Shown here: positions 35,220 through 58,535 of the stretch, one piece after another | How positions within the stretch are numbered: position 1 is the stretch's first letter | How the letters are laid out: every line of letters starts with the position of its first letter | From: Epinephelus fuscoguttatus | Lineage: Eukaryota > Chordata > Actinopteri > Perciformes > Serranidae | DNA: 64,000 nucleotides | Assembly: GCF_011397635.1 (NCBI RefSeq) | Contig: NC_064769.1 | Span: 17,811,207 to 17,875,206, forward strand | Direction: 5' to 3' | The notes under the pieces: model-generated | The model's database searches: none | Seen by the model: the letters and a program-made list of their open reading frames with translations, nothing else | Told to the model about the DNA's origin: nothing | Position numbers and translations under genes: made by a program

Positions 35220-37790
35220 CAAGAGTATGACCTCTGACCTCATGCTAGTGAGGAGTGAGACACCAGTCAGTCGGTTATTGATTCATGGTCTTCACAGATT
35301 ACCCATGTTATTATCTATTAGACATGATTGCTTTCCAATTGCAGTGATTTGCAGTGAAAGTGCTTTAACAAAAAGGAGTGACAGGGACTTAATTAACAAG
35401 TAAAAATCTTTCTTTTTCTATTAAAAAAATACCTCTTCAATGTGAAATCTTCATCCACTATGCAGACATGCACTCAGTATTTGTTTCTTTTGAGAAAACT
35501 GAAAATGCAACACAATTGTAATCTTTTTAATAGAGTTATTAAACCATGGCTAAAAGAGAAACAACATGCAATACCACAGTAGACACACTAGCATTCTGTA
35601 TTTTGTGTACATGTATTTTGTGTGTGTATTTTGTGGATGTATTCTCTTTTCTTTTTACTATTTTAACTTTTAAAATGCCTTCTGTGGACAGGGGTCGCAA
35701 TTTCATGTATGGTTTCACAAAAGGAGAACAAAGGAGAAAGAAAACTCTTATTCTTTCCTTAAAATGTGAAAAACCAGTCGAGCACCAGAAACATGGGGAA
35801 GAACAAACCGTTAAACGACTGTGACACACTTGATAGAACTTTCAAAATCAACCAAAAGTCAAAGATTTTTTGGTTGAATTCTTTACATAAGCCTCGTTAT
35901 TTTCTAGTACACAATAAGCTCAGAATTAAGATTCAATCCTAACGTCAGCAGACCATCTTTCTCCAGAGGAACAATTTCCTCAAAGCTAATTAATATTAAC
36001 TACTGTACCCTGTTTTTTTGTTTTGTTTTTTTTAAAAAACAGTACTAGAAAACAAAGGTCGAACCAAGTCATTGTATTGCAAGTCACAAGTAAGTCTTAA
36101 GTGTTTGCATTCCAATCCCAAGTCAAGTTTCAGGTCCTAAATTTATCAAGCAGGATTATATTGTAACCACACATCATCAGTGGAGTAAGCCTAACCTGTC
36201 TCATCAGAGTCTAATCCCAGCTCATGTTCCCATATAAACAATCAAGTCAACAAATGTAATGCCATTTTAACAACAGAACAGTAATGTTAGCACAGCATTA
36301 GCTCACTATGTTAATATTAGCTTTGACTTACTGTTCTTGGGGCAATCACAAATGTCGAGTGAAGCTGAAAGTTGTTGCATCCCTGTCTGTAATTTTCAAC
36401 CCTCAGGTTTTGCATACTGCCATTTGTTTTTTGTTGACCACTGCCTAGTTTTTGTGCACAAACAAAACAATATTCAGTATAAATCTTCAAACCAGTGCTC
36501 AGAAATGTAACATTAGTTCTTCATGTTTCTCTCCTGCAGCTTCACTCGATGCTCTCAGACTGGTTCAAACAGTTTTTAGTTGATTCAGGAAATGGATTGA
36601 TTCGTGGCACTCTTTTTAAATAACATACTTTTTAATCCTGGGCTTGGTGGAAAGTACCAAGTATTTTCAAGTCCAAGTGAAGTCACGAGTCATTGGTGTT
36701 ACAGTATAAAGTGCGAGTCCTTTTACATTTTGTCATGTCAAGTCTAAAGTCATTAGACTTATGAGCTGAGTCCGACATAAGTCCAGGTAATGTGACTAGA
36801 GTCCACACCTCTGCCACAAAATAAAAAAATCTCCTTATAATGCAGGGGTATGCATACAAAATATCCCAGTTAAAATTCTATCTAGTGAGCAGCTGTTTAG
36901 GCAAATTAGTTTGTTTCAAATTTAAAATGTTTCCCACCATGATGGCCACAACTGTTGTAAAACAATAATTTCCCAGAATTGATCAAATAGTTCTGTAATA
37001 AACTTAAAAAAATGCATGTTCACAAAAGTCCAGAAGCATAATCTGAAACATTACACACATGACACTTGTCCTAGATCCTTACATAGTTTGACTTTGCTCA
37101 GGTCCCAGCTAATGTACTTATACCCTCACTAGTCAAAGTTTGTGGTAGCATCCCACTATATTACCACACAACCTCTCGCTCCACCCTGACATAATCCTCC
37201 CCTCCTGCTTTCCGTCTCAGGAGCATCAAACAGAGCCACGGACCCCCTACCAGGCCGACCCCCACGCGGTCTGAGCCTGACCCGCTCCGAGGTGTGAACT
37301 TCAGTCCCGCAGCTGATAGAGCCTCCCGATCTTTTTTATAGTCCCCATCCCTCGCTGTTTATGACTCTGCAGTTTGATTATAGCAAAGGGGGCTTGGAGA
37401 GAGAAGAGCCCAGAGAGGCACACACACACACATACATCAAAGGAGCTATGAGAGGAATGTGGACATTTGTTGTTTGTTTTATCATCCAGTACCAGCACTT
37501 ATCTGCTTAATCATAAAGGATTGGCATGGGAATGAGGCAGGAGGGATGCTGTGCTGGCCAAACAAACTATCCCCAGCACTGTGGTTGTTACTGGAGGGAT
37601 GAGCCAGATTCATTTTGGTTGTAGCAGCTTACAAGGTACATGGGAGTTTTTTTTGGAAGAGAGAGCAGACGAACAGTTTACTTTAACAGTACAAGTCCAG
37701 GCAGAGGACAAGCTTTTGCTATTACGGTAAAGATGCACCTGAGTGATTCAGCTGCAGCTAGTCCACTATTAATGCACTTTTAACATTACA
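35220..37790. other. intergenic, no gene recognised
   Basis: Mostly AT-rich. 36050-36800 contains repeated words of the type caagtcacaagtaagtctta and agtctaaagtcat, typical of a low-copy fish repeat. 37150-37500 is less AT-rich. No exon seen. Confidence 0.55.
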
Positions 37791-37796
37791 GTTAAG

Positions 37797-38276
37797 ACCA
37801 GGGGAGTCCAAATTTTTTTGGACTAGATTAGATAATGTGAAAATACCTGGGGGCCAGCTGCTTCTTACACCATATGGGTCATTTAAAAAAAAAATCACAT
37901 ACAAAAAAGACCACTGATTCATCTCTTAGCGACAATACTTTCCAACACTCCTGAAGGCGGTGGCCCTCACTGTCAACTTCATGCTTCTATGCTGTGGTCA
38001 TGTCTACCGCCTTGCAGGAAAAGCTTGTCATACGTTACCGTTCTGTTTGCATGCTTTGTTTATGAAAACACATTAGTTCCACCTGCATAGTTCCTACTTG
38101 GTGCATGTCTACAAACTGTATGACAGTCCTGCCATCATGAGGTGAGCAGAAAAATATGTAAAATGATCTTTCTTGATTCTTCTTGAACCACATAAACATA
38201 AATAAATGAGGAAAATTTAGCTCGTGGGCCACGATAGTCCCCTGAGCTGGACCTTAGACATGCCTGGTTTAGACAA
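37797..38276. mobile_element. hAT-like MITE
   Basis: The left end gaccaggggagtccaaattt and the right end tggaccttagacatgcctgg are imperfect inverses of the CAGGGGTGTCCAAACT type that marks hAT/Charlie-like fish elements. Interior about 430 bases, non-coding. Confidence 0.55.
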
Positions 38277-38689
38277 TACATTCCCTTTTTGTGTTGAATG
38301 GGCGTGGGACAAATTATCAGTAACATATGCTCTATTGCAAGACACTATACACTGTTAACAGTGTTATGAAACATTATCAATACACAGGCAGCAAGTACCA
38401 TGGTTTCTATGTCTGATTAGGACAACAACTATTTATTTTCTTTGTAGATTAATCTGCAGATTATCTTTTTTATTAATGAATTGATTGTATGGTTTATGAA
38501 ATGTAAATAAAATGTAGCTCACAATTTCTCAGGTGATGTCTTCATGTTGCTTGTATGGTCAGAGCAAGAGTCCAAAACCCAAACATAATTAATTTACAAT
38601 GATATAAAAGCAGCAAATCCTCATATTTAAGAGGCTGAAACTAGATATGTATTCCATTTATCACAGACACATTATTTCAGGAACTGTTT

Positions 38690-39060
38690 AGTTGTCTGAC
38701 ACTTCAGCCTTTTGCCACTGTATCACCACGCAGAAGCAAGAGAGCATGTACTCATGGAGGAGAGGCTCATGCTTGGGACAGCACGAGATGTAAACATTAA
38801 TGGCGTCCCTCCTTTGCTCAGCTGTAACATTAGCTAGGTGAGCCAGCGGTGGAGGCACACTTCCTGCTGCAAAGTGACACAGTTGGCAGGTGTAGTTCAG
38901 TAGACAGAAAATAGTTCCTGCGTGACACTGCTCACAACAAGGTCCATGGATTATCTTAAGTAACCAGGTCATGATTTCTGGAAAGAGACATTGCTGTTGA
39001 GTTTTTCAAATATGGCACTCTGAGCACCACAAGCCAACTGCCATCTAGTTCTATTATATT
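38690..39060. repeat. repeat-like segment, unclassified
   Basis: Contains gaggcacacttcctgctgca and ttgagtttttcaaatatggc, which resemble dispersed fish repeat sequence. Low confidence; no internal structure seen. Confidence 0.3.
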
Positions 39061-39319
39061 CAAGAGAAGACAGGCATCTCTATAGCTGATATCTCCAGCA
39101 CAATGCAGCTCACACAAAAGCAATCTAGATTGATGAATAGCACTACAGGTAAGAGAAATGATTTTAAATTGGGGATAAGTTGTCCCTTTAAGGTCTGATT
39201 ACGGTCAGAATACCTTCCCCACCATGTGAGTCTTAACACTGATGCATCCCACACCAGCACCAAAGTGACTGAGCTGTAGATACAGTGTGTGAGATACACA
39301 ACACTTTAATTAAGTCACA

Positions 39320-39760
39320 GGATCTCACCCCCCTCTCTTTTCTCTCTCTCTGGCCCTGAGAGTCAATCAGACTCTCTGCCCTTCGTTTCCCCCTGTGTGG
39401 GAGGCTGGTGTGCTGGCTTGAGTAGCTGGGAAAGTCCCATGATTTATGGCCCTTTGCAGGCCTGACTGCTCCTCACCTCGCTGATGATAGAGCCAGAGGT
39501 AACGAGGAGCGGTTGCTCCAATCCACTCTTCTATTTGCTAAATCCAATTTTATTCATTTGGGATTTAAAGGCACTTGACAGCGTTTGCCATGCGATGCGC
39601 ATACTATTGGTAGATAAAATTGGAAAGATTTATCAGAGTACTTCTATGTGTAATTGGGTATATTTCTTACAGGTTGGGTGATAATCACATGGATTAGATG
39701 TTAATGATTAAGCACTCCAAAGGGAGAGAGGGGGCATTTTATTCTCAGTCTCACATGGCA
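39320..39760. promoter_or_regulatory. candidate conserved non-coding element
   Basis: Non-repetitive block with uneven AT-rich and GC-rich words (catgatttatggccctttgc; aggcacttgacagcgtttgc; aaattggaaagatttatcag), of the kind seen in vertebrate developmental enhancers. About 22 kb upstream of pax8 and 1.2 kb beyond the likely arl3 3' end. Impression only. Confidence 0.3.
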
Positions 39761-40937
39761 GACTTTCATTTCCTTATTCATTACTTTTTTTCTCCCCTCT
39801 TTTGATGTACGCACCATAGAGCCTTGTAAAAGTGTTGGATGCATTTGCACAAGCAAATTGAAAGCAGCTTTAACTGAATAACGGTGGGTGCAAAAATGTG
39901 TTGTGGCTTAATATTTACCTTGTGACTCTTTGCCCTGGTCAAGTGTCCCACACTACTGTATCAACACTATTTAAATACACTCTGCTGCAGATAACACACG
40001 ACCATAAGAGACCAAAGCATACTGAATCATTATGAGGTGCATTTTGAGGCTCTCCACACTTGTTTCAGTCTCCATCGCAGGATCAAGCAACTCTGACATA
40101 TTAAAATCAACCAACCTTACATGCGTTAGAGGGACGCACACGAACACACTCACCAGCAGCAGCAGGGCAGTAACTCAAGGCCAAAGGAGGAGGTTTATTT
40201 TTATCATGGGCAAAGGCGCCAAATCATGTTGGTATGAAGGGGGCTATATAAATGCAAATTGTATTGGAGAGCTATTAGTCCTGGAAAAGGTTTGTATGTA
40301 AATGCCCTATAGGACCACAGCGGAGCACTCGGCCAGTTCAGATTAGTGGGGTTTGTGGCAAATGTGCTGCAAAAGACAAAATAGAAAAAAATACACAGAA
40401 AATGCATTTGCCTCGTGGTAAATCATGGTGAACAAGGTGAGTATTTGAGTAATTGAATGGCCAAGGTGTTTCTGTATGGTTTATTGTGAGGTCTGTATCT
40501 GCATGTGTTCATGTTTCATGGACATTTTGTTCATGGGACAGATTTTTCCTGTACCTGAGCATAAACAGTGTGACCATAAGCAGCTCTGTGAACGTGTGAA
40601 GAGGCAAAACGTCGAAGCATAACCAAATGAATTACTGCTGATTAGTGCCGTCCTTGTCTGTGGCCTTATAATATTTCAAAACTAGACTTTGGGGTTGGCA
40701 ATAGAGCGTACTGTATATTGACTAGAGAGAAGATCAGTGATTATGAAATGAGCAAATCAAACATGGCACAGGATGCCACATCATTCATGGAAAGTGGAGG
40801 ATCTAATAATTGGGCATTAGGCTGAGAGACAACACTAACGCAAGGCCGCCCTCTAGCTTTAAGCAGGAAAAATTACAGGCATGCAGCACCTATCAGTCAT
40901 GAATCCACCACACAAAATATTTAATACATAATTTAGT

Positions 40938-40943
40938 TTTATT
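40938..40943 (-). terminator. arl3 polyadenylation signal, likely
   Basis: Minus-strand AATAAA about 315 bases after the arl3 stop codon, the nearest canonical signal. It would give a short 3' UTR (41256 to about 40920). Confidence 0.5.
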
Positions 40944-41256
40944 TAGACAGTCAGTGCCTACATCCCCTTGCAACAAAATTACCATATTACAAAAAAATTT
41001 GTGCAGAGCCAGCTGTTTGAATACAACACTCTAATATATACAATATATACATTTCAAGATATGCATTTACAGGGTTAAGAAGTTAGTGTATGAACAACTT
41101 CTACTTAGTTTTATACTGCCAAGTATAAGATTGAAAAAAGGTATAGTTGCATTGAAAGATAAACAAATAATGCATTCTTGTCCTGGACAGAAAATGACTG
41201 CATAGGTTAAATGTAAAGTACAAATGCAATTCTTCACAGATTTTGTGCCTCCCAAC

Positions 41257-48817
<7,561 letters not shown>

Positions 48818-48915
48818 GTTTTCCTCAGGTGTTTGTGTTGGTGTTGCAATATCTCTGCTCAGACTGAGTGGATTAACATCTTTCTAACTTCCTGGGAGAA
48901 CTGCTGCTAACTTCT

Positions 48916-48929
48916 GTTGCCAGGGAGAC
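48916..48929. promoter_or_regulatory. RFX X-box motif
   Basis: GTTGCC-AG-GGAGAC fits the X-box consensus RYYNYY-N(1-3)-RRNRAC at every fixed position, and does so on both strands. It is 99 bases upstream of the arl3 ATG. RFX factors drive ciliary genes, and ARL3 is a ciliary GTPase. Confidence 0.7.
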
Positions 48930-48931
48930 CG

Positions 48932-48939
48932 TGACGTCA
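48932..48939. promoter_or_regulatory. palindromic CRE (TGACGTCA)
   Basis: Full consensus CREB/ATF site two bases from the X-box in the arl3 promoter. A second TGACGTCA occurs at 50254-50261 in wbp1 intron 1. Confidence 0.6.
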
Positions 48940-50055
48940 GCGTAAACAACGTCACTGCTGGGCATCTCTCGGCACGAGACCGAAAAAAATAATATAATTA
49001 AAATAAACATGTAGTAGTAAAAGCGGGTAAAAGTGCTGGAAATGCGGCATAATATGACCCTAAAATATGACTTCTTCATGAATAGAGACAACATAAGGAA
49101 CAGTTGTATTTTACACTTATTATTTGATATAAATATCTACTACAGAATATTTCTTGTGCGTTAAATAAACTTTATTATTATTTGTTATTATAAAAATTAC
49201 GACATTAAGATTCTTTTAACTTTATTTCATAGGCAAGTTGTTCCAAATTTAATTGCCAAAATCTGTTAAAAAACTACACTGACCTATTTTTTTTTATGTT
49301 AATGTGACCTATTAATTAACATTTTTATTTATTTTTTTATTTAGTTTTCTGTTCAATCATAAGGTTAATTAGATTTAATAAAGCTCTTTTTGAGAAAGAT
49401 ATAAAATTTTGAATGCTGATAACTGCTGCAACGAGCTAGAGATTACATTACAATGTGATTTACTAACAGTTAATGAAATTATTTAATATGAAAATAATTT
49501 TGAGCAATAAGCTTCATTATGTTTTTGTGAAACAGACTCCTGCATTGAACTTGAATGCTGTTATGACGCATGTCTTCACCTATCTATGTGACCCAGGGCA
49601 GATAACATGGAAGTAAGACCTCTGTAACACTGCATTTAGTGACGATAATGCACCTCTCATTTGTAATTCGCCATTTCAGGAAGAAAGGGAAGAATAAAAT
49701 TAAGTTTAACTTGCACCAGAGACAGTTAACAAAGTTAATTGTTATCATACATTCATAATAATATAGTTATGATAAAAAAATATTTAGTTGTTATAGACTA
49801 CATCATTGCCTGCATTGTGCGCGTCCATATTCTCATACACGCATACACAACGCCCTCTAGAGTTCAATAGCAGACTCCGTTTCATGTTACTACTAGTGCT
49901 GTTTGTTTCTGAGTCCAGGAACAACAAAAACATGTCCGAGTGCGACAGACCGAACAGTTAACCAGAGACAGCTACCTTAAGTCACCTCAACACGTCGCCG
50001 ATTCGACCGACTGCTATATGATTCCCGTCGTGTTTACGGCCGACAACCCAGAAAG

Positions 50056-53122
<3,067 letters not shown>

Positions 53123-54178
53123 TCCACAGCATAACTAACCAGCCAACCAGTGCATCTTTCCGCTTCGCGCAGGGTGATACAAGATATCTGTTGCCATCAT
53201 CATCACCACAGAGACTGTTTGTGTTTTAATTCTCTGAACTAACACACAGGCATGACATTAAGATGATGATGATAACTAATCCCTAATGGCTTCTGATTAG
53301 GAAAGATGAATAACACATTGTGTGGACAAACTCGTGGCTTTTTTATTTTATTTTTTGGCTTTGCTTTTCTTTAGTGGGGAAACCAGCAAACACGTGCTCC
53401 ATTTTGTATTTTTTTTTTTTTCCTTAGTGAATGGGAGAACATCGCTGGGTAGTGAGAAGGCAGCAATTGATTGTGACTGAAACCAGACTGTTTCCCTCTC
53501 TCCTGTCCTCTCCTCAAGCACTGCCATCATGTTTCCGTTTCTGTCGCTCCACGCTCCTTGATCAGAACTGTCTGGCTGTCCTTCCATCTGACATTTTACC
53601 TCTGGTGGGATGGCCAGCTAGGAGCATACCAACCAATCATTAACATGTATCCCCAGTCCCCACCATGACTCAGAGGCAAAGGAGTCAGAAACAAACCTCC
53701 TGTAAACTTCGGATGATAGTGGATGAACTGACAGGAGCACACATTTCATTTTCCCCCCAAAGCTGTGTGTATGTGAGAGTTTGTGTGTGTGCTGTGAAAT
53801 CTAGGGCACAGCTGCATGATGATGTCAGCTCTGAGGTCATGGCAACCAGCGTCTGGTGTGAAGTCTGTGGGATTTATTGCATACAGAGTAGGGGAGACTT
53901 TACACCCACAAAGAGCAGAGGAGACAGATAAGGAGGAGTTTGGTGTTTTGTGTCTGGGTTTTAAATGTCACACACCTCCCTCCCAGCAGTTTTTTCCCTT
54001 ATTGATATCCATATTGTGGTCTCCACAGCTCTGTGGTCACCCTTTGGCATGACTGTAGGTAAGGAGCCACCAGCTTTTAATGATTTATCGGTTGTGTGCA
54101 CGTCATCGCCCTCTTCGGTTTCTGACTGCATTGAGTTCATAGTGATAGCCAAGAGGGCTTTGCCACCAATTTGTAATC

Positions 54179-54184
54179 AATAAA
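54179..54184 (+). terminator. wbp1 polyadenylation signal, proximal candidate
   Basis: AATAAA 1.06 kb after the stop, followed within 50 bases by a GT-rich downstream element (gtgttagtgtgttttgtttt). Confidence 0.5.
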
Positions 54185-57100
54185 AAGCCTTGTGGTGGCT
54201 CTGTGTTAGTGTGTTTTGTTTTCTGTGTTATGTCAGAGCGAGGAGAGGCAGCACTTTGCTCATTCTAAACAAAGTATATAGTTTGATTTTCATAACGAAA
54301 GACATACTAGCTTTTCTTCCTTTCATAACCAGCTATGCTTCGGTAAATGCCGCAGGTGTCACCATTAATTGCAACAAAGCTCCCGACGGGAGCTGCTAGA
54401 GTGTGTACTAGTGAGTGGAGGTGATAGTGCAGTAGGGATGTCTTGTGTGTTTGTGTATCTTTAAAGTGCTGAAGCATCTGGTTGTAATACGTGCTCAGCA
54501 CTGAGGTGGATTAACTATTAAAAGCACTGGTATTTTGCATGAGGCATGAATTTCTGTTTATATTTTAGTTCATTAGCATTTTCTAGCAGTTGCGCTGCTT
54601 GCTTTGCTCACCAGTTTGTGAAATGATAGTGGGCTTCACGACTGTGTACCCAGATGTCGGCACAAAACAATAGACTGTGGTTGAAGTTTAGACGCCCTGG
54701 ATCCAGTTTCATTGTGTTATGAGCGTGTGAGCCATGCTGTGCTGTTGTGCGGTGCTTGTAGCTAGTAAGCTCACGCTGTCTAGGCTCTCCTTGGCCCCTG
54801 TAGCTCTTGGCAGCGTGAGGGATTTGCAGTGGTATTTTCCATTGGCAGCAGAGGGCGGGTGCATTAGTAAGTTGAGGTGCATGCAGGCTCTGTGCAGTGT
54901 TGGCACAGCTGCAGAATCTGTCATGATTAACTGCATGCTTCTCTGCGTTGCATGTTGCTTGCCCTAATATAAAGTACAGTGTGTATTCAAAGCATAGCAG
55001 CTAAAGTGATTGTTGAGAGCTGGGAAAACCTCAGAGAAAACAAAATTATGATTTGTTGCAAGAGGAAAGAGTTTCATTGAGAATTTAGTATTTGCAACTA
55101 CTTTTTATGTGTCTGCTCTGATACCGTGTGTTAGAATGGGCACAGTGTAAAGACTCAGGTCGGTCATTTTTTCAACACGCCTGATTGGCCGTTATCATAG
55201 TTAGTGTGTAGCCTCATGGTGCTATGTTCTAGATAAATCCATTAAAATCTCCGAGATACAGTATCTTTGCTGGGTTAGCAGTTATCACTTCACAGACTAC
55301 AAACATGTTGGGACTTTCTTTAAATATAGCTGTTAATCATGCATTTCCAGCTGGCAAAGTGGGGAGTAAATGCTAACATTTCATGCTTGCCAGATGTATT
55401 TACTTAAGCATTACAATTAATTGGCATGTCTCTTTATTTTCAGCACTGATCGAACTCTGACAGAGGAGATTCTTGACTTCTAAACAAGACGTGACACCGG
55501 GTTCTACATGTAAATGTGTATAATTTTAAGGCCCATGCAGCTCTGTGGCCTATTACAGTGTTTCCTCCAACTCGCAGCAGCCCAGAGCTCTGTACTGGCT
55601 GTGGTTGAGCTTCTGCTGTTATAGCTACACCACACACTGCTGTGGCTAAAGCATGGGCAAGCAATACAAGAGGTGCACTGAAAATATCAATATTGTGATT
55701 GTGAAATTGTGAAACAAAATGAGGCTTAAATTTGAAGAAGATGTTTCCTGTTCATGTTGTTGCAAAGTTTTGCAGCCCTCCTTTAGGTGCTTCAATACGA
55801 AGCTGACCTAACATGACGACGACCTTTCAGAGGAGCTGTTACACTGTGAGCGTGACTGCACACCCGTTAGCAAAAGTAATATCAGACGTTTTTTTTTTTT
55901 TTTGTTTTGACCAACACACCTCAAGCTGCCTTGCTGCATCCCTATAGAGCAAATGTCTTGGATTATGGAGCTGCACAATAAAATGAAGCCTCTGAGTGCG
56001 GAAACAGACGTGCTACTGCCTTATTAGAGTAGATATAGTTTCCTTTGAATGGTGGTAGCTGTGTTTGTTTGTTCGTAGCATGTTTGAGGAGTGCTTTTGT
56101 ATTGGTAGAAGATAGTTCCTGCGCTTGTTCCGAGAAAGTTTGCCGGCTTTGAGAGAAGAGGATGTGGTTTGAAAACCATTTAAAGCCACAAGATTTGAGC
56201 TGTCACATGTTGTGTAGAGTTTTAACTTGCTTTTGGTTTTGTACCTGAGGCGTGGTTGTGTTGAGTCTAAAGAATACTGTGTGTGTAGTTAGTTGTGGCA
56301 CTGATGGAGTTAGTTAAGACCAGATTTGGAGTTCGTGCTCGTTCTTTTTTTTTTTTTTTTTCCCCCACGGATCTGGTCATAGTTAGTTTGTGATATTATT
56401 AACCAACTTGAAAGCATGAGGAAAATGAGGAAAAAAATGTTTTCTAAGGTTTTGTTGTGATCCATCCTGTGTGTGTTTGGAGGTCACAAATGAACTCCAG
56501 TAAGAGACTGCGTCGTAACCTTCTTGCAAAGGTGCATTTATGCTTATTTGTATGTAGACAAAATAATATGGGATGGGGGAGGAATGAGGGAGGGATAGGG
56601 GTTCTTTTGTGCATGAGTGAACTGGAGGTCCATAGTTTCCCCATTGCCAAACAACTACTATGCCTCCCTGGTTTTCACATGTTTACCAAGATTAAGGGCT
56701 ATATCAGTTGTCAATTGTGGACAAACATCCAGCCATCCATTCCACTGAGTGATAAGTCTCCTCTGTGCTGTCGATTCAAAGCCACAGTTGCCGAGATCCA
56801 CTATCGGAACATGGTCAGTGTTTGGATGTTCCTTTCATGTTGTGGTGGAACTCATATTTAACAATAGCTGATTGTATATGACTGTGTATGTTTGTTTATG
56901 GGCTTTAACTTTGCCTTTTTTGTTTTGTCATTGGAGTTGCGTGATGCGATTTCCTTCCAATTCCCCTGCCTCCTCCACCCAGTGAGATGATTTTTTTTCT
57001 TGTGTAACGAGCTGCATGTGTGGTTGTGACATGAGTTGTGCTCCGCTGGCTCTGTGCACACCGTGACTTTACCCTCTGTCTTGGTAACAGAGACCGTAGC

Positions 57101-57224
57101 CAAGCGCTCTGCACGCGGACCCCTTGGAAACAGGAGGACGCGCCCATCCATGCAGAAGTGTCGACAGAATAATCTACCAAAGTCGCTGTCGTCTCCATGC
57201 TACAGATCGTCACTGTTTTCACTG

Positions 57225-57277
57225 GTGTGTATGTGTGTGTGTGTGTGTGTATGTATATGTGTGTGTGTGTGTGTGTG
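57225..57277. repeat. (GT)n microsatellite, interrupted
   Basis: GT run broken by two at-containing units. Confidence 0.95.
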
Positions 57278-58511
57278 GTTGTCATGACGATTTGGTTTCC
57301 CACTCTCAGGGTTATCTTTAACAAGCAATGCTAGAGTTTTAAATTAACACATTAACTGACCCACCTGTTTCATAAAGCCAAAGCAGTTCAGTCATGATAA
57401 CCGTCTCCCCCATGTGTTGTATAATGTTTTCTCTGCATCACGCATCTCTGTAGTCTATTGTACTTAACTAGGCTATGCAAAAACATACTGTTATATGCTG
57501 CGATCCCTTTTTCTCACTCTCTCTGTCATTTGTTTGTGGGCACCAGTACAAGCAATATAACTCTCAGTACTTGTGGCACTGCACTGTACTGTAATCTTTG
57601 GTTGATGTGTGTGTACATGTATTTGTTTAAAAAAAGTTGTAAAAAAAAAAAATACTTGTAATGCTACTGCAATGATGTGGTGAGTATGTATGCTTCAGTG
57701 TCAGGGGCTTGAGTTAAAAGCCATTCTAGTTTATATATCCTTTTTTTTTTTCACCCTCTTTTTGGCTTTTCCCCGCCTGCCTCCTCAACCACTAACACTT
57801 TGTACTCTGGACTTATGGATAAACCACATTATTATGAGTTGTTTAAGCCGGAGGGAAAAGTTGAATATATTGTTTTTGTTGGATTAACTCATGTTTGATA
57901 TCTTTAAACTGTTTGCCACTTTTCCATCCGTCATTTTTGTTGCACTAATTCGATGTGTTGGTTGTTTTTTGTTTTTTTTTTCCAGTTAAAGCAACAGCTT
58001 TCTTCTTTTTCCATCTCAATGAAGTTTCACTGACTGTTGCCTTTTAATCCTCAGTTAGTACAACACAATTTCAGAACTTTTATATATTATACACATGAAA
58101 GACCTCAACATGGAACACAGTTGGCTTACATTAGACATTTAGGCTCAAAGAGGAACACCCTGAGCTCATCAGTGTCATCGTTCCTGTCCAACAACTTGTA
58201 AACTGTACTTTTATCCTCAACCATAGATGATACCAAACACATGAAGGTGCCATGGTTGAGCTATGTGGATTTTTTTTTTTTTTTTTTTGCCAAAATGAGA
58301 AACATCTTAGTGTGAGAAGGAAGCAGGCATTTACAAACACACAACAGAGTCTTTCTACATTGTTTTCCTAATAACTTAAAACAAGCCAAAATGAGTAAAG
58401 TGGAAAAAGAGAGAAAATTTAAAGCACTGACTGATAGATAAAAAAAGGCTTTGGGTTTCGTAAGAAGTCTGCTGTGTACTTGTTGGGTCATCATTTGTAT
58501 TTTATTTTTGT

Positions 58512-58517
58512 AATAAA
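58512..58517 (+). terminator. wbp1 polyadenylation signal, distal candidate
   Basis: AATAAA 5.4 kb after the stop, preceded by T-rich sequence. It is the last plus-strand signal before the convergent lman2l gene region. Speculative without transcripts. Confidence 0.3.
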
Positions 58518-58535
58518 ACAAAGATTGGCACTCAG

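Larger units (their letters stand above)
48818..50055. promoter_or_regulatory. divergent arl3 / wbp1 intergenic promoter region
   Basis: 1.24 kb between the two start codons. The arl3 side has an X-box and a CRE within about 125 bases of the ATG. The middle (48990-49790) is very AT-rich and unlikely to be shared promoter. The wbp1 side (49830-50055) becomes more CpG-rich and leads into exon 1 (gtcgccgattcgaccgactg). Two separate promoters are more likely than one bidirectional core. Confidence 0.6.
53123..58535 (+). other. wbp1: wbp1 3' UTR region, extent uncertain
   Basis: No coding exon is seen for 5.4 kb after the stop. Canonical AATAAA signals occur at 54179-54184, 55977-55982 and 58512-58517. 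The first is followed by a GT-rich stretch (54190-54235), as expected downstream of a cleavage site, so a 1.1 kb UTR is the best-supported minimum. The remaining sequence contains poly-T/poly-A runs and a GT microsatellite, and could be a long UTR or intergenic DNA. Confidence 0.5.
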
